DNA from: Chrysoperla carnea | Lineage: Eukaryota > Arthropoda > Insecta > Neuroptera > Chrysopidae | Direction: 5' to 3' | DNA length: 64,000 nucleotides | NCBI RefSeq assembly: GCF_905475395.1 | Contig: NC_058337.1 | Span: 136,793,960-136,857,959 of the forward strand | Shown here: piece after piece, positions 1 to 12,984 of the stretch | Layout of the letters: each line of letters opens with the position of its first letter | How positions within the stretch are numbered: the stretch's first letter is position 1 | Made by a program: the position numbers and the translations under genes | Notes under the pieces: generated by a model | The model's database searches: none | Told to the model about the DNA's origin: nothing | Seen by the model: only the letters and a program-made list of their open reading frames with translations

Positions 1-1507
1 TTGTTTGTTTGTTTGAATAAACATACCTACATAGTAAGTAGATCCCAACAACAAAACAACGAAGGAAGCTGTTATTACTAAATTATTTATATGGAAAATG
101 TGTTTTCGCACTTTTGTCACAATTTGGGTATTGTTTCTTTTTTTTTTTTACATATTTAACAAAAAACAAATACAACTGAACACAGTACAAAATGAAGAAA
201 ATATATGAGTGCTCATAATTTAGTTGTCCCATAAAGATTTTTAGCGACAATTTCCGATTACAATTCATCACTTTCACTCTTTGAGTTCTAGAACTACAGC
301 ATTTCTTATGAATAAGCACCAATTCTGAAGATTAAGGTTAATTCAACATTTCGTCTAGAATTTTGGGTCAAAAATCTGTGTGAAACAACTACTGACGATT
401 CTGACGGAAAATCTTCGAATAAAAACCTATTTTGTCGTCACATGAAATGAAAAATCTTGGTTTGAGTTTTTCTAGATTGAGGTAATTCCAATATTTGTTC
501 CAAAGTTTTGGCGAAAGATGATCCTAGGCACAACGATTACTAACGGTTTGGAACAATAGCTGAAATTAGAATCGCTGGGAGGAGATTATAGTAGAGAGAC
601 ACCAGCAGTCTTGTGTTCGATTACATTTCTGAATTACTAAATGAATTTTAAAGAAGTTATCCTCAATCAATAAGTGACTGGCGGACTAGAGGTTTTTAAA
701 ATCAATCCCATGATATGGGTATCTAATGAAAGGATTTGCTCAAAAGAATACGAATAACACATTTAAATTGGTTTTTTATGCACTTTTACAGTAAGTATGA
801 TCTGGTTTTCCCATTTCTCGTCATATTCTAAAACTATAGGTAATATATTCCTAGTTTTGATCGCCCGTATCTCGAAACCTACTAAAATTTATTGTAGCTG
901 TGAGAGATTTTGATCAGAATGATCCAAAGAAAATTTTACGATGGGTTAATAAAAGATTCACAGAAAATCATTTTCCAATTTAATATTGCTGGGTCATTTT
1001 CCACATCCTGTAAATCTTGAAAAAAATACCGTTTTTGTGTTATAGTATTAAACAGACAATAACAAATAAAAGTTTTGTAAAAATGTCTTCTGTTTGTTCA
1101 ATTTAAAATACATCATTCACTTTCTGATTTATAAACTTTTTAAAAGGAGTTTTATTTTGTTTTTCTTAATACTAAGTTATAGAACGTGTGAGCGCTAGGG
1201 TCTCTCTCTCGCTTTCTTAGAAAACTAAGAATTAAATTATTTTGTTTATATAAATAATACCTACTTATAGATTTTTTTTGTCGAGAACTTTTTCTATTGT
1301 GATTTTTCGATAAAGTCTACCACATTGTCTTCTATATAGACCAGCTGTCAAAAAGTTTTATACCACTTAAACTGAGAAAAAGATTGGACAGTTGGAGTCT
1401 AACTAATATACGTCAGTTATATGTTTAGAGAATTGAAATCTGAAAGCAGCAATATTTAAAATTATTTCGAATCAGTCCATTTATAATTATTCTTTTAATC
1501 GAAAATT
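1..1507. other. AT-rich intergenic DNA, no gene seen
   Basis: No gene is supported here. A short GTTT microsatellite opens the window. The one open frame of about 79 codons on the minus strand (83-322) is lysine-rich because it crosses a poly-T run and matches nothing I know. Confidence 0.6.
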
Positions 1508-2043
1508 TATCACATCCAAATTTTACCTAATTTTCATAAATCAGGTATGTAATCGTACTAAATTTTGGTCATACTTTTCAAATTTTTGATCAGAATTAAC
1601 CTAGCTCTAATATATTTCAAGAATATGAAGTCTTGGTCGCGGAATCAAGCACATTAGTGATAGCTAGCGATAAACTGACATGGCAGCTGAAAAGAATGAC
1701 CCAAAATTAATGGGTGTCAAAAAAAATTCCAATAAGATTGGATTAAATTTGCCTGTGTTATCAAAAAAATCGAATTTTTTAACTTTAAGACGTCATCAGA
1801 TACAAAAAATTTAATTTTGCTCTAATACATCCAAATTTTTTCCAATTTTGATAAACTAAGAATGTAATCCTTCTAACTTTGGGCCATTCTTTTCAAATTT
1901 GTGATCAAAATTAACTTAGCTCTAATAGGTTTCAGGAATGTGGAGTCTTGGTTCCGGAATTAAGCACATAAGTGCTAGTTAGCGAAAAAATGACGTCATA
2001 GCTGAAAAAAATGACAGAAAATTAGTGGGTTTCAAAAAAAACC
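1508..2043. repeat. Diverged direct duplication, period about 314 bp
   Basis: Two head-to-tail copies at about 1508-1730 and 1822-2043 share many blocks in the same order: CATCCAAATTTT, AATGTAATC, TTTTCAAATTT, TGATCA, TTAGCTCTAAT, a block reading GGAAT then AAGCACAT, and a lysine-coding AAAAATGAC near the end. Identity by eye is about 75-80%, so the duplication is old. No coding potential is seen. Confidence 0.7.
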
Positions 2044-4317
2044 ACTTATAACCGCTGTAATTTCAGTTATCTTAAAACAAGGAAATATATATAGACCCAT
2101 TTTAAAAGACCTATTTAAAAAACATTTTTTTTTTGTGTGATAATAAAAAGTTTTTAATTTTGTAGGTTTATTAAAACATATACACTTATTATTTATTTAT
2201 TGATGAAAACTGATATTGATTTGTTTAAATTATTAAACAAAATACATTAAAATATTATTGTATAAATAGCCTGGCCAACATTTACAATATCGCATACACA
2301 TTGGACATGCATGTAAATGATGATAAGTTTTATAATTATATATTTTATGATTTAGGAAGAAAATTTTCTAGTTTTTACCCTATTTACCTCTATATTGTTC
2401 ATAACAGACATTGTTGCGTTACAAATGAATAAATTTGAACAGTATTGTTGTAAATTACTATAGTTTCTTAAATATCGTCTATTTATTCAACGCTAACGCT
2501 TGCTGAAAGTTTATAGTTTAAGCCTGTTATTGTAATTCCGTTTCAAGCCACTGGTTGTCGTATGGCACAATGATTTTCCCAACATCGAACGAGGGGATAG
2601 TAGGTATCCCATTGGTAATACTTCAAATCAAATTGTTCTAAAGAATTTTCTTCTCAATATTATTTTGTGGCTAAAAGTATTATTAATTAAATATTTTATT
2701 CAAAATTTTCGTAGGTTAATAAAAAAAAGATGACACTGTGTGTTTTTTTTTGTTTTTTTTTAATTTGTAAATTGAAATTTTTAACGCAAAAAATTTGACA
2801 TTTCTGCCGAGTTACCACTGACCCCAGGCAATTTTTGACGTTTAGTTTCGGGTCACGTTAGTTCAGTGCTTTTTTCTCATCCACGAAGTGCCCAACGCCC
2901 TCAAAATGTTTCCAATTCAAAAATTTATGCTATTAATAAATCGATATTTTTATATGTTAAGCTATTTTATACCGTTTTACCACTATTTTCAATGTCCACT
3001 TCCTATTTTAAACACCTTGTATGAATGATTACATAAGTGTAATTGGATAATCAATTGTCAATAAAATATTACATACATACATAAATGCAAACTCACATTT
3101 ATACGTAAAAAAATACATACGTCCAAGGCGGCGCAGATAAGAGTGCGATTTTGAAAACGCTGTAAAACAATAAACACATCAACTTTATTCTAATATAAGT
3201 TTGAAACTATAGGAAACTACACTATTTTGTGGAATATAAGGAATGTTTTTCGTTTGACCGTTTTCATCATTTTGAGTTTTTGGCTCACAGTGCGAAAAAT
3301 GATGACAAGATATGAAATTAAAACTAAATAATTTTTTTGCCATCTTATTCTTGCGAAACAGTTTTTGATTTGTAGTCTATATAGAAATTGCAGCTTATGA
3401 CGTCACCAAGTGTTATTTTCCTTTCTTTGTATTGTACATTTATATCCTTCATATTTTCGTAGCTATTATTGTTATCCAAAAGTTGATTTCAGACGATGTT
3501 CTGGCTCGATAACAAGAGGTCCATTTATTATTCACTTCTGAATTCAACAATTCTGTTTATATAATTTCAACATGTCTGTTTATATTTTCTAAAATACTTT
3601 ATTTTACTCTGGTAATAAAATTTATTTGAAAATTTTGTTTATATAAGTTTTTTGTTTATCTGCGTTTTCAAAATCTTACACTTCTCTGCTGTAACTTGTA
3701 AATGGCAAACAGTAAATTTATTTTTAATTTTAAATTTAATCCTAAAGTATTGTATTTAAATAAATAAATACTTTATGTATGAGTTTTGTGTTGTAAATAT
3801 GATCATCAGTCTATACTGTATTAAATACAGAGTGGACAATTTAAAAAAATCTTCTAAATACAAAATAATTTTTCAAATAATGAATATTAAACTCAAAGAA
3901 CTTAACAAAGATATATATTTTTTTCGAAACAGTTTGTCTTAAATAGAATAGGTATATAGAGGTGCATTTTTTGATTCAATATTTAACACTTCTACATGAT
4001 CAAGGGTATCTCTTTGCTCTGTTCTGCTCTCTGAAATTTCCAATAAATCACACATATTAGTTACAATGTAACTATTTTTCAATTGTTTACATGTAATTGG
4101 TATTGTAAATGCCAAATAAAATTTATTGAATAATGACAATTATTTAAACTTGTTTCATTAGAAATTGTGAAAATAAAAAACTAAATTGCATTAACAATAT
4201 TTTTTAAATGAAAACTAACATAATAACTTATTTGAATTATTTAGAAAATAGTATTTTTCAATGTAAACCATATACACAAACCATAGACTTATACTTCCAT
4301 CCATAAAATAAATTTCG
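2044..4317. other. Intergenic DNA, no gene seen
   Basis: A/T homopolymer runs and mixed AT-rich sequence. A short minus-strand open frame at 3939-4139 has no recognisable domain, codon bias or flanking splice context. Confidence 0.55.
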
Positions 4318-4490
4318 ATTTTTGCCCCAATTTCCTTCGTATTTTCGACTACCAAGTAGTCATCATCAGTAAGAATTAGCTAGTAATTACTCTTATTATG
4401 AATGTTACTCTTTGCTAATTTGGTGGAGGACTGCACAATGATTCTTTCGTGTACCTACAATTTATACTGTTCACAGTATTTCGAAATATC
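4318..4490 (+). repeat. Dispersed repeat, pair of 39,086-39,235
   Basis: Shares an ordered series of blocks with a segment in CAP intron 3: ATTTTTG.CCCAATTT, a CATCATCAGTA block, a TCAGCTA/TTAGCTA block, TTTGCTAATTTGGTG versus TTGCCAATTTGGTG, then CAATTTATACT and AGTAT.TCG. Both copies are in the same orientation. Family unknown; the boundaries are approximate. Confidence 0.6.
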
Positions 4491-4847
4491 CTAGAGTTCT
4501 CACTTATTATCTTCGATAATATTTATATTCCATCCATAAATTTATATCAAAAATGCGAATAACAAATAAAACATTTTAGAAACAATTTATTTATGTTTAA
4601 TTGAGAGTAAAATCTTTTTTCTTTTTCAATATCAAGATTTTTCACAATATCGCTTAAATGGGTCCACTCTGTGTGTGTGGAATGTTTTGTACCCATGTTA
4701 TTAAGTTTACATTTATACCTATGTAAGGTTACAAATAATAATTACAAATAAAAAGGTTTTTAATAAACAAAAAATTAAAAAAACCGTAGTTTAGTAATAT
4801 GAAAGCACTCCCAAAAAAAATCATTAGCCTATTCCAATCCCGTATAG

Positions 4848-5097
4848 ATGAAATATATCAAGGTATATTAAATTTATTTCTAAGTTTGTAACGCTTAGAA
4901 ATATTGATGCTACAAGATTTTGGCATAAGTATTCATAAAATCACCAAAGTTTGTTTTCGTTTGTCCGTCCATTTTTCTGTCTGTCATTTGTAATCACTTG
5001 AGCTTGAGATTGTTGAAAAGCAACTTTCTTTATTTCAAAATAAACAACTTTTGTTTGAAACATTTTTTCGTACATATACTTGTTTTCCCGTGAGAGT
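4848..5097 (+). repeat. Family A element, internally deleted copy
   Basis: Starts in the family's left region (TATATTAA, AAGTTTGTAACGCTTA, ATATTGATGCTAC), passes the TTTGTCCGTCC block, then jumps to AACTTTTGTTTGAAACATTTTTTCGTA and CCCGTGAGAG. The middle of the element (the ACGTAAAAAGTGAGGTC and AACCGTTAGAGATAGAAC blocks) is missing. The family is described under 12,396-12,984. Confidence 0.75.
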
Positions 5098-6725
5098 CCA
5101 AATTAAGGAATAACTTAAGTTTCCATTTTCTCAAAATCTATATAAAGTAGAAGAGTATAAATATATTTGTAGGTAGCTTCAAATAAGTGAATCTATTCAT
5201 TCTAATTTCATACCAAATCTTCACGAGAAGAATTCACCTAGTGTTGTTGTTATTGTTTATTGTATCGACCCTAGGGGTGGGGGGGGGGGGTGTAGAATGT
5301 ACAATAGGAATTAATATCGTATTGGAAATGATTGAATATTGTAGATATGTACAAAGTATGATGATAAAATGAAATAATAACGCAAACAAAATGCTGCGGA
5401 GGGTTTGTTGAAAATAAATTAAAAATCGATTCGAATGCAATATAATGATATGAAAAACATTACAATAATATTGACATAGTTTGTCCATATCGAAATCGAA
5501 TCGAAACCAATTCAATCAATATACAGTATGTTCTACAAATCCTTAAACCTTTAATTAATAAAAAGAAGAATGAAGTAAGTAGATGCAGAAAAACACTTAA
5601 ATCAAAAGTTTATTGAAGTCGAGCATCGCTTTATATTTGAAAGTTATTATTTATGAAATAGCTTCACTTTTTTTGCTCTCACTTATCATACTTTTTGTTA
5701 CCAAGCTCACGGGTATTACACAAGCTCACGGGTATATTAGTTTTTGGTGCGAATTCTAAATTATTTTTGTAAAGTCTAATTTATTTCTTATCTTCAAAAA
5801 ATAGTCCATATATATATATATATATATAAATATAAATGCTAAATTAAACCATAATGGATACAAAATGATGAAGAAATCTTATAAAAATTTTCATCCTCTT
5901 TTTCAACACCCTAGGAGTTCAATTTCCTAAAATCGTTCTTTAGAGTTAAAGACAGACTTACAGTGTCATTGAAACTCACAAATCTATTTTGATGGCCCTA
6001 GTTCTAGAAGTTTGGGCTGTGCGTTGATATGTCAGGCAGTCAGTTAATTCTTTTATAAAGATAGACTTCAGAATGGTATGTTAAAGTAAATGAATCATTA
6101 CCAGAGTCACTAGCGAAAAAATAAATAATAATTTATGAAAAACTGTCTTTTTATATATAACAAGCAACTTTCGAATGTAACGTCAAAGTCTATTTTAAAA
6201 TCTTTTTAATGTACTCTTTTAACTTATTGGAATAAGTTAGTGATAATTTCTCATTATAGGATGGCTAAAGATTTCTAGAACACACTGTATATTCTATGCA
6301 GGCACACTATATTCGAAAATTTATTCATTCATTTATTTGGCTACAACAAAATTACTATATAATTTGAATGCACATTTTGTATGAAGAAAAAATTGCAGTT
6401 TCACTTAAAAATATTAAAAAATCGACTAAAAAAATTATGCTTTTGTTATTTAGTACAAAAAAAAATTTCCGATAGTTCAAATAAAATCATTGTAAATTCT
6501 ACTTAGTTAGTACCAGATGATCCAATGGCGGTTATATCTAAAACAACAACCGAGTCTACCCGGAAATCACTAGACAAGAAAATCATGAGGGATTAATTTT
6601 TTCCACGAGATATTTTTCACTACGACTGGATAAATTTACTAACTTATACCACAATTTGGACAGGTTTCATGGTCTTGAATTACTGTCTCATGAAAACTAA
6701 TCATGTTTTGTGAACGCATTAAAAA
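5098..6725. other. Intergenic DNA with simple repeats
   Basis: Contains a run of 12 G at 5279-5290, which is unusual in this AT-rich DNA; a perfect 15 bp direct duplication CAAGCTCACGGGTAT at 5702-5716 and 5721-5735; and a TA dinucleotide run at about 5808-5828. The open frames on both strands across the G run (5187-5515) are artefacts of low complexity. Confidence 0.6.
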
Positions 6726-7279
6726 CAAGTGAAAACAAACAATTGACTGAGTTAATTGTTGAAATACCATGTATAATCAGTGTTGATTTCTTTATCAAAT
6801 TACACATACAAACATGTGACACATACATAACTGATAATCAAGTATAGTACATACTATAAAATTTCCGCCTAATTGGCGCCCTCACGGGTAAACAGTGATG
6901 TTTACGAAAAAATGTTTCAAACAAAAGTTGTTTAATTTTTGATAAGAAACATTTTTTGCATTTAAACTTTTGTTCTATCTCTAACGGTTTACAAGATGGG
7001 TCCTATGGACCTAAGACCCAATTGACCTATGAAGCTCACTTACGAACTTGACCTCACTTTTTACGTCCTGAGTACGCTGTAAAAATTTCAGCTCGATATA
7101 TTTTTTCGTTTTTGAGTTATCGTGTCCACAGACGGACGGACAACCGGAAATGGACTAATTAGGTGATTTTATGGACACCTATGACAAAATTTTTTTCCTA
7201 GCATCATTATTTTTAAGCGTTACAAACTTGGGACTAAACTTAATATACTATGTATATTTCATATATGCATGGTATAAAA
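6726..7279 (-). repeat. Family A element, near full-length copy
   Basis: In reverse orientation relative to 12,396-12,984. It begins with CAAGTGAAAACAAACAATTG and the hairpin-forming block, then the GGGTAAACAGTGATGTTTAC, GTTCTATCTCTAACGG, CTCACTTTTTACGTCCTGAG and CAGACGGACGGACAACCGG blocks, and ends at the CATGGTATAA terminus. About 554 bp. No open frame of note. Confidence 0.85.
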
Positions 7280-9382
7280 ACTAAACATCATATTTATAAA
7301 TCTCTAACAAGATAACGGTTTTAATTAGACAAAATAAATTCCCACGTAACATCACAAATGAAATGACCTTTGTCTCATCCGTTTTAATAATCAATACTAT
7401 ACATACAAAACAAATATACGGAACCATACAATCGGAACATGTGTAAAAATTTGCATATGTACTTGTAAAATATCGATACAGCCGATATCAATCATAAAAT
7501 TACATCAAATATTATTAATATGTTGTAGGTGTAAAAAAAGAGAAAAAAAAATGAAATATGTGTTAAAATGTAATACATTACATTTCAAGATTACGTTAAA
7601 ATCATAAAGTACATTATTTTGTTTATTAGTTAAAAAAATTATTATTAAAAAATTAATATGTTTAAAATATAAAATAGTGTTGGTATAACCCTGCCCAAAA
7701 TTCTGGATCGTAATTAAGATTCAATCACTAGGCTAGTCGTTCATGTGAGTGGGGCCTGGATGATAAAAAATTAAATCTGTTTTTGGTATAGCTTTTGACA
7801 GATGATGAAAGTAACCCTCCATAACTATCTTAAACTCTGCAATACTAATAATTGTAACAAAGATGTATAGCTTAGAAGCTAAACCGGCGCTATCTAGGCA
7901 ATAAGTAATGGAATCAAGACCCGATATTGGCAAGAATATTTTTTTAATATTGTCCAAAATCAGTAACGTTTTCTCCCCTCAACACCCCAATTTCTACGTG
8001 CCGCTTTTGCCAGTCTTTTCGTCAAATTTTGATGTTATAACACAAGTTATATATGGAAGGTAATACTTATTCAAAAAATTGAACAAGCATGCCAACCTAT
8101 CGTCTGAAATCGTTGTGAAAATCGTTTAATGAAGTAATTTGGGTAATAAAAAATTCACCAAAATACTGCAAATTTTCTTAAAGTGTTTCGATACCAAAAC
8201 GAAATTGTAACTAAAAAACTGAAATTTTGTGTGTCAGTTATTGAGCATTTAATAAATTTCAAGTCGATTCTCTGTACGGTTTACGATAAATTAATTACTA
8301 AAAACAGCCCTTTTTTCATGGTGGGTATATGAAGGAATCGTAACAAATGATAGTTTTTTAGTCAATGAGTGCTTTTAAAAATATTGTACCATTTACATAA
8401 AAAAACTTTTATCAATATTCCTCAAGTTTTAAGCTTTAAAATCATATCAAATTTTTTCATTTTTCCGATATTAAAATACAAAAAAAAACAAAAAATCGAA
8501 AAACATCACGAATAACCTTGTGCTTAGTATCTGATAAAACTGGGTATTTAGGGTAAATTTGAATCAAAAAATTTTAAACCAGATATATTTAACGATTGGT
8601 TTGGTAATTTCTATGATATCGGATAAAGTTGGTTCGAATGAAAACAAAACGTTATATCAAATACCTTAATTTTTTGGGATACTGTATTCCAAACAGCTTT
8701 TCAGAACTATAGGCCGTACCATAGATCGCTCGTACTGCATATTAAAATAGTGTTATGATTTATTGTAGAACATGATTTTTTTTAAATAAAAAAAATATGT
8801 TATACACAAAATTTTTATGGAATTATGCTAATTATTTTTTGAAACATAAATTAATTACATTTCTAATTATTTATGATTAAAAAAATATTCCTTGTTTTTC
8901 AAATAAATGTAATTAATGCATGTTATTTTAAACTAGAAAAAATGAACATCGAAATCTTCCTGTTCATTTTTTAAATATTTCCCCTTGTGATGTCAAAATT
9001 CATGTTGAGGAATTAAAAATTAATTAATTATATATAGGAATGAAGATGTAATTTTGTGAAAACAAGTACCTTCATATTATTTTGTTGGTTAAATTAATTC
9101 TTTTCCACCTACACTGGAAAGAAATAATTATCTTTAAATGCATTTGTAGAATGGTTCCTTCCTGAAAGGAGTAGTCTCGTGACAATTGAGTTAAAAAATG
9201 TTAAAAATAAAACTTTTGTTAAATGTTAAAAATAAAATAAAATTTCCAAGCACAAGAAAAAGCAACGCTGTTTTCTAAAGATTCGTTTCGATAAAGAATT
9301 TTATTGATACAATTTAATTGAACCTTTACTATTTTCTATGAGTGAAATTTAGAAAATTTTAAAAATACCCGAGAAAATTTTT
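7280..9382. other. Intergenic DNA, no gene seen
   Basis: AT-rich sequence with many stop codons in every frame. A minus-strand frame at 7733-7957 (74 codons) resembles no protein I know. Confidence 0.55.
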
Positions 9383-9660
9383 CGTATATGGAACCCTAAA
9401 CTTGCACTTAAAACATACCTAAGAACACTCTCCATTAAATTACCCATTTCCTTCAAGCCTTTTCCAAACTGAGCTGATTTTGAAGATCATCGCCAATTTT
9501 TTTGTTTTTTCGGGTACGGAACCCTAAACTCGCACTTGAAACATAGCTAAGAACACTGTCCATTAAATTACCTTTCAAACAAAAGAAAAAAAAAATCGGA
9601 TCATCCGTTTAGGCGCTGTATTGCCACGCAGACAGACAGGTGGACACACACACACACACT
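9383..9660 (-). repeat. Family B repeat (AAACGGATGAACCGATTTT type), two half-units
   Basis: Two consecutive units each carry GGAACCCTAAACTYGCACTT, AAACATA.CTAAGAACACT and TCCATTAAATTACC. The second is followed by ATCATCCGTTTAGGCGC and a GACAGACAGGTGGACACAC tail. This is the reverse complement of the arrangement at 56,556-56,930. Such short repeats recur in insect genomes and are probably non-autonomous retroelement fragments; exact class not determined. Confidence 0.75.
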
Positions 9661-9977
9661 TTTAACACGTCTTTTTTTTTAGCTTGGGGAAAAAAGTGGA
9701 TTCAATTGAAGGGAAATTTATGTTATCCAAGTTTTATATTTCTTTCCCACTAGATATTTTTGATAAAAGAATCAAACTCAAGACAAATTTATTCTAATGT
9801 ACTTTTCCCAGCACCTGAAACACACAGATCTCTGGCATAAAAATGCCGAAAAAATCATACACAAAAATTATAAAGATAACTTTTAGGAAAGACACTCCAT
9901 ATAACTAATTTTATTTTTAAAATTGTTTTTGAACCGAAAGTTTTTTACTCGCACTAATCAAAACCGAAATACAGAGA

Positions 9978-10766
9978 GTGGATCGGTAAAAATACGTGAC
10001 GTCATCAATAATAAACAAAAACGTATCTCATTACTAGTAGGTACACCGAATCCAAGAGCTGCAAAGGAACATTTTGAAATTCGAAATTCAATACAGAATT
10101 TCTGCATTTCTTTCTCTTGAACTTATCTGAATCACCTTGCATATATTTCGAAACTGACCTTAGAAAATTTCGGCCTCCACTTTTTTGAAAAATTGTCTCA
10201 AATATATTCCAAAACATTTTTTTTAGTATATTTAAACTTATGATCGGACAATACTTCCATAAAATTCTAATGGGTGTAGAAAAAATTTATTGATTAATTA
10301 TATAGGTAGTTCTCACAAGCGGAAATGATACATAGGTGTACAATAATTTGTATAATTAAACACATTTCCTATTCACACGCAAAATGATTTTGATCAATTA
10401 AATTATTATATCAAAAGTATGGGGGAGACTTGGCAAATGCGCTAATATACTCAGTTCAAATTTTCTGAGGATTGATAAATGCAAAAATAATAGTGAAAGT
10501 TGAAGTTTTAACCGCCCCGGTCAAAACTTCATAATTCGAGCCCCTCGAGTATGAATTTTATGGAAATCAAGTGATTAGATTAAAACTAAGAAACGTATGT
10601 GTATTGAATATGCTGGAAACGAAGGAGAAAATCAGGTCATACTTAAAAAATGAAATCAAGTCACGATTAATATTAGATAGTGAGAAGAAAAAAAAGAGGC
10701 AGAGTTTCAAGTTTTGTAAAATTCTAAAGTGATAACGTCACGTCACGTATTTTTACTGATTCACTT
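9978..10766. repeat. Region bounded by 26 bp inverted arms with CRE-like cores
   Basis: The left arm at 9978-10003 contains GTAAAAATACGTGACGTCA. The right arm at about 10,740-10,766 is its reverse complement with only a couple of mismatches, flanked by a repeated CGTCA/CGTCA. The 730 bp between the arms has no coding frame of note. This could be a decayed inverted-repeat transposon. Target duplications were not recognised. Confidence 0.5.
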
Positions 10767-10774
10767 CCTGCATG

Positions 10775-10945
10775 AATATTTTCACTCTCAACCATCATTC
10801 CATAATTACGTTATAAAACTATTTTTAATTAGCTAGTGCTTTAAAAATAAATTTATATTAAATTATGTAGAGGTTATGATTTACAAACTTAAAAAACATT
10901 TAATACCCGAAATATTTGACGCATGTGCAGAACGCGTAAGTAAAT
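10775..10945 (+). repeat. Dispersed repeat shared with the MITE at 47.3-47.9 kb
   Basis: Runs through AATATTTTCACT, then TTATGTAGAGGTTATGATTT and GCATGTGCAGAACGC. The reverse complement of 47,641-47,775 carries the same blocks in the same order at about 80-85% identity by eye. The open frame that starts inside it (10,876-11,073) is therefore best read as repeat sequence, not a gene. Confidence 0.7.
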
Positions 10946-12395
10946 TACTGATCACCTGTCTTAAGATTACCAAATCTATAAAAACTCCCACGGTAAACGT
11001 ATTTAAATTACACGTATTTTCAAAATCACGACGGTTTTATATATTTACGAACCGAATTCCTTCAGAATGTTAATCAATTTAAATTCAACATACCAATATG
11101 TTTACATTTAGACTCTTGGTAATAAACATATAACAAGGTTTTCATTCATCTCTATGTGTGTACTTGCTATACGGTATATTTAATAGAATCGTTTAATAAA
11201 CTGTATTTGTTTTATAAAGTGAGTTAGTTAGTTAGTTTGATGTGTAATTAGAGAAATAGATAAAATATTAAATAATATTTCTCCTGTTTGAAAATGATGA
11301 CATTTTTTAATCATAATCATCGGTAGCTGGTGGCTTGTCGCTTGTTATATACCTACTATAGTGATATCTATACTAGTATTGATGTCTGATGCCGTCCGTC
11401 TCTATGTTGTTGTTATATAGAAAATATGATAGAAATTGATGGAAATAAATTTTACAAATAGTGTTTATTTTTCTCATATATATAAATTAAATAAAGGTGT
11501 GTTTTATAGTAAAAATATTATATCCTATATGTAATTTTTTTTATATTTTATACAGGGTGTTTACTGATCATTGGTGTTGTCAATTTTCTAAAATAATAAA
11601 TGTCGTACCAATGACAGAATTTCTAAGAAAAAAATCAACTTTATTGCATTTTCGGATGCTCATTTTACGGTCCATGGTTTACATAATATTTCGCTCGTTT
11701 ATGCAAGTGAAAAAGCCGTGCATTTGAAAATAAAATGGTAGTAAAACGTTCAACAAACATTCAAAGACAGAAAATTCAGCAAAAAGAGGTAGATGAGTTG
11801 AAACGTTTCTACGATTTTGAGAAATTGATGAGCAAAATAGTGTCTTCTCCACCCTTGCAAGGTTGAAGCTTGTAAAGAGTGTTTTTTTCGGGGTTTACAT
11901 CTATGAACTAGAAACATTTTTTTTGTTTGATAGGAATTTCCACTTAGTTGAAAACTGTGCATATATATTAGCTGTGTAAAACAATCCCTTCGAGTGATAT
12001 GGAAGGGGGATAAGTGAGATCAAGAGAGGTGGAGGCTATAAAGCGGTGGTTTGTACTTTAAATCGCAGGGAAGCGGATGGGTATCAAACTAGTTATTCTA
12101 TTTTTTTTAATACGTAACCTCTTTAAGCTTGAAACTTTACCACTTTTTAGCACAGCTTATTATTTTCTCGATTTTCATTCCTGTCGCCTTTTTCAGATGT
12201 CGGGAACTGACAGTGGGATTCTTCCTTCGTCATCACCATTTTTGGAGGCAGATATCTTGTACTTACTAAACCACTTAGTTATACAAATTAGATTCTTTTT
12301 GTGACTCAGTTATCTCTTTATTCTACTGCTATCAATATTCGGTCACATGTTTCAATCATCTCAATTAAACCACGATATTTTTTCTGGCCTTTTTT
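10946..12395. other. Intergenic DNA, no gene seen
   Basis: Contains a GTTA microsatellite near 11,222 and a TACAGGGTGTTTACT motif at 11,551 that looks like the terminus of a TA-inserting MITE, although no partner end was found. Short open frames (11,497-11,727, 11,750-11,962, 12,077-12,304) show no domain and no homology I recognise. Confidence 0.55.
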
Positions 12396-12984
12396 TATAC
12401 CATGTATATATGAAATATACATAGTATATTAAGTTTCGTCCCAAGTTTGTAACGCTTAAGAATATTGATGCTACGAAAAAAATTTTGGTATAGGTGTTCA
12501 TAGAATCACCTAATTAATCCATTTCCTGTTGTCCGTCCGTCCGTCCGTCTGTGGACACGATAACTCAAAAACGAAAAAAGATATCGAGCTGAAATTTTTA
12601 CAGCGTACTCAGGACGTAAAAAGTGAGGTCAAGTTCGTAAATGAGCATCATAGGTCAATTGGGTCTTGGGTCCGTAGGACCCATCTTGTAAACCGTTAGA
12701 GATAGAACAAAAGTTTAAATGTAAAAAATGTTCCTTATAAAAAAATTAAAAACTTTTGTTTGAAACATTTGTTTGTAAACATCACTGTTTACCCACGAGG
12801 GCGTTAATTAGGTGCAAATTTTATAGTATGTATTAATATAGGAATATCAGTTGTGTGTGTGTCTATTTAAAAGTGAATATCTTTTGTTATTTACGTGACG
12901 TCAAAAAAAAAAACGACTGCGCATCAACACTGTCTATACATGGTATTTCAACAATTAACTCAGTCAATTGTTTGTTTTCACTTG
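12396..12984 (+). repeat. Family A element, reference full-length copy
   Basis: About 590 bp. The left end is TTATACCATGTATATATGAA. Then follow GTCCCAAGTTTGTAACGCTT, ATTGATGCTACGAAAAAAAT, a GTCCGTCCGTCCGTC run, ACACGATAACTCAAAAACG, ATCGAGCTGAAATTTTTACA, GGACGTAAAAAGTGAGGTCA, AACCGTTAGAGATAGAAC and CATCACTGTTTACCC. The right end holds the arms AACAATT and AATTGTT around AACTCAGTC, which can form a small hairpin, followed by TTTGTTTTCACTTG. There is no coding frame and no clear long terminal inverted repeat, so the class is undetermined; a non-autonomous DNA element is most likely. Confidence 0.85.

Noticed and set aside
5187..5515. Overlapping open frames of 61 and 93 codons
   Set aside because: Both cross a 12 G homopolymer and microsatellite-like AT runs; composition explains them.
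10876..11073. A small gene of 65 codons
   Set aside because: Its start lies in a repeat shared in inverted form with the MITE at 47.3-47.9 kb, and the copy there is not open in the same way.
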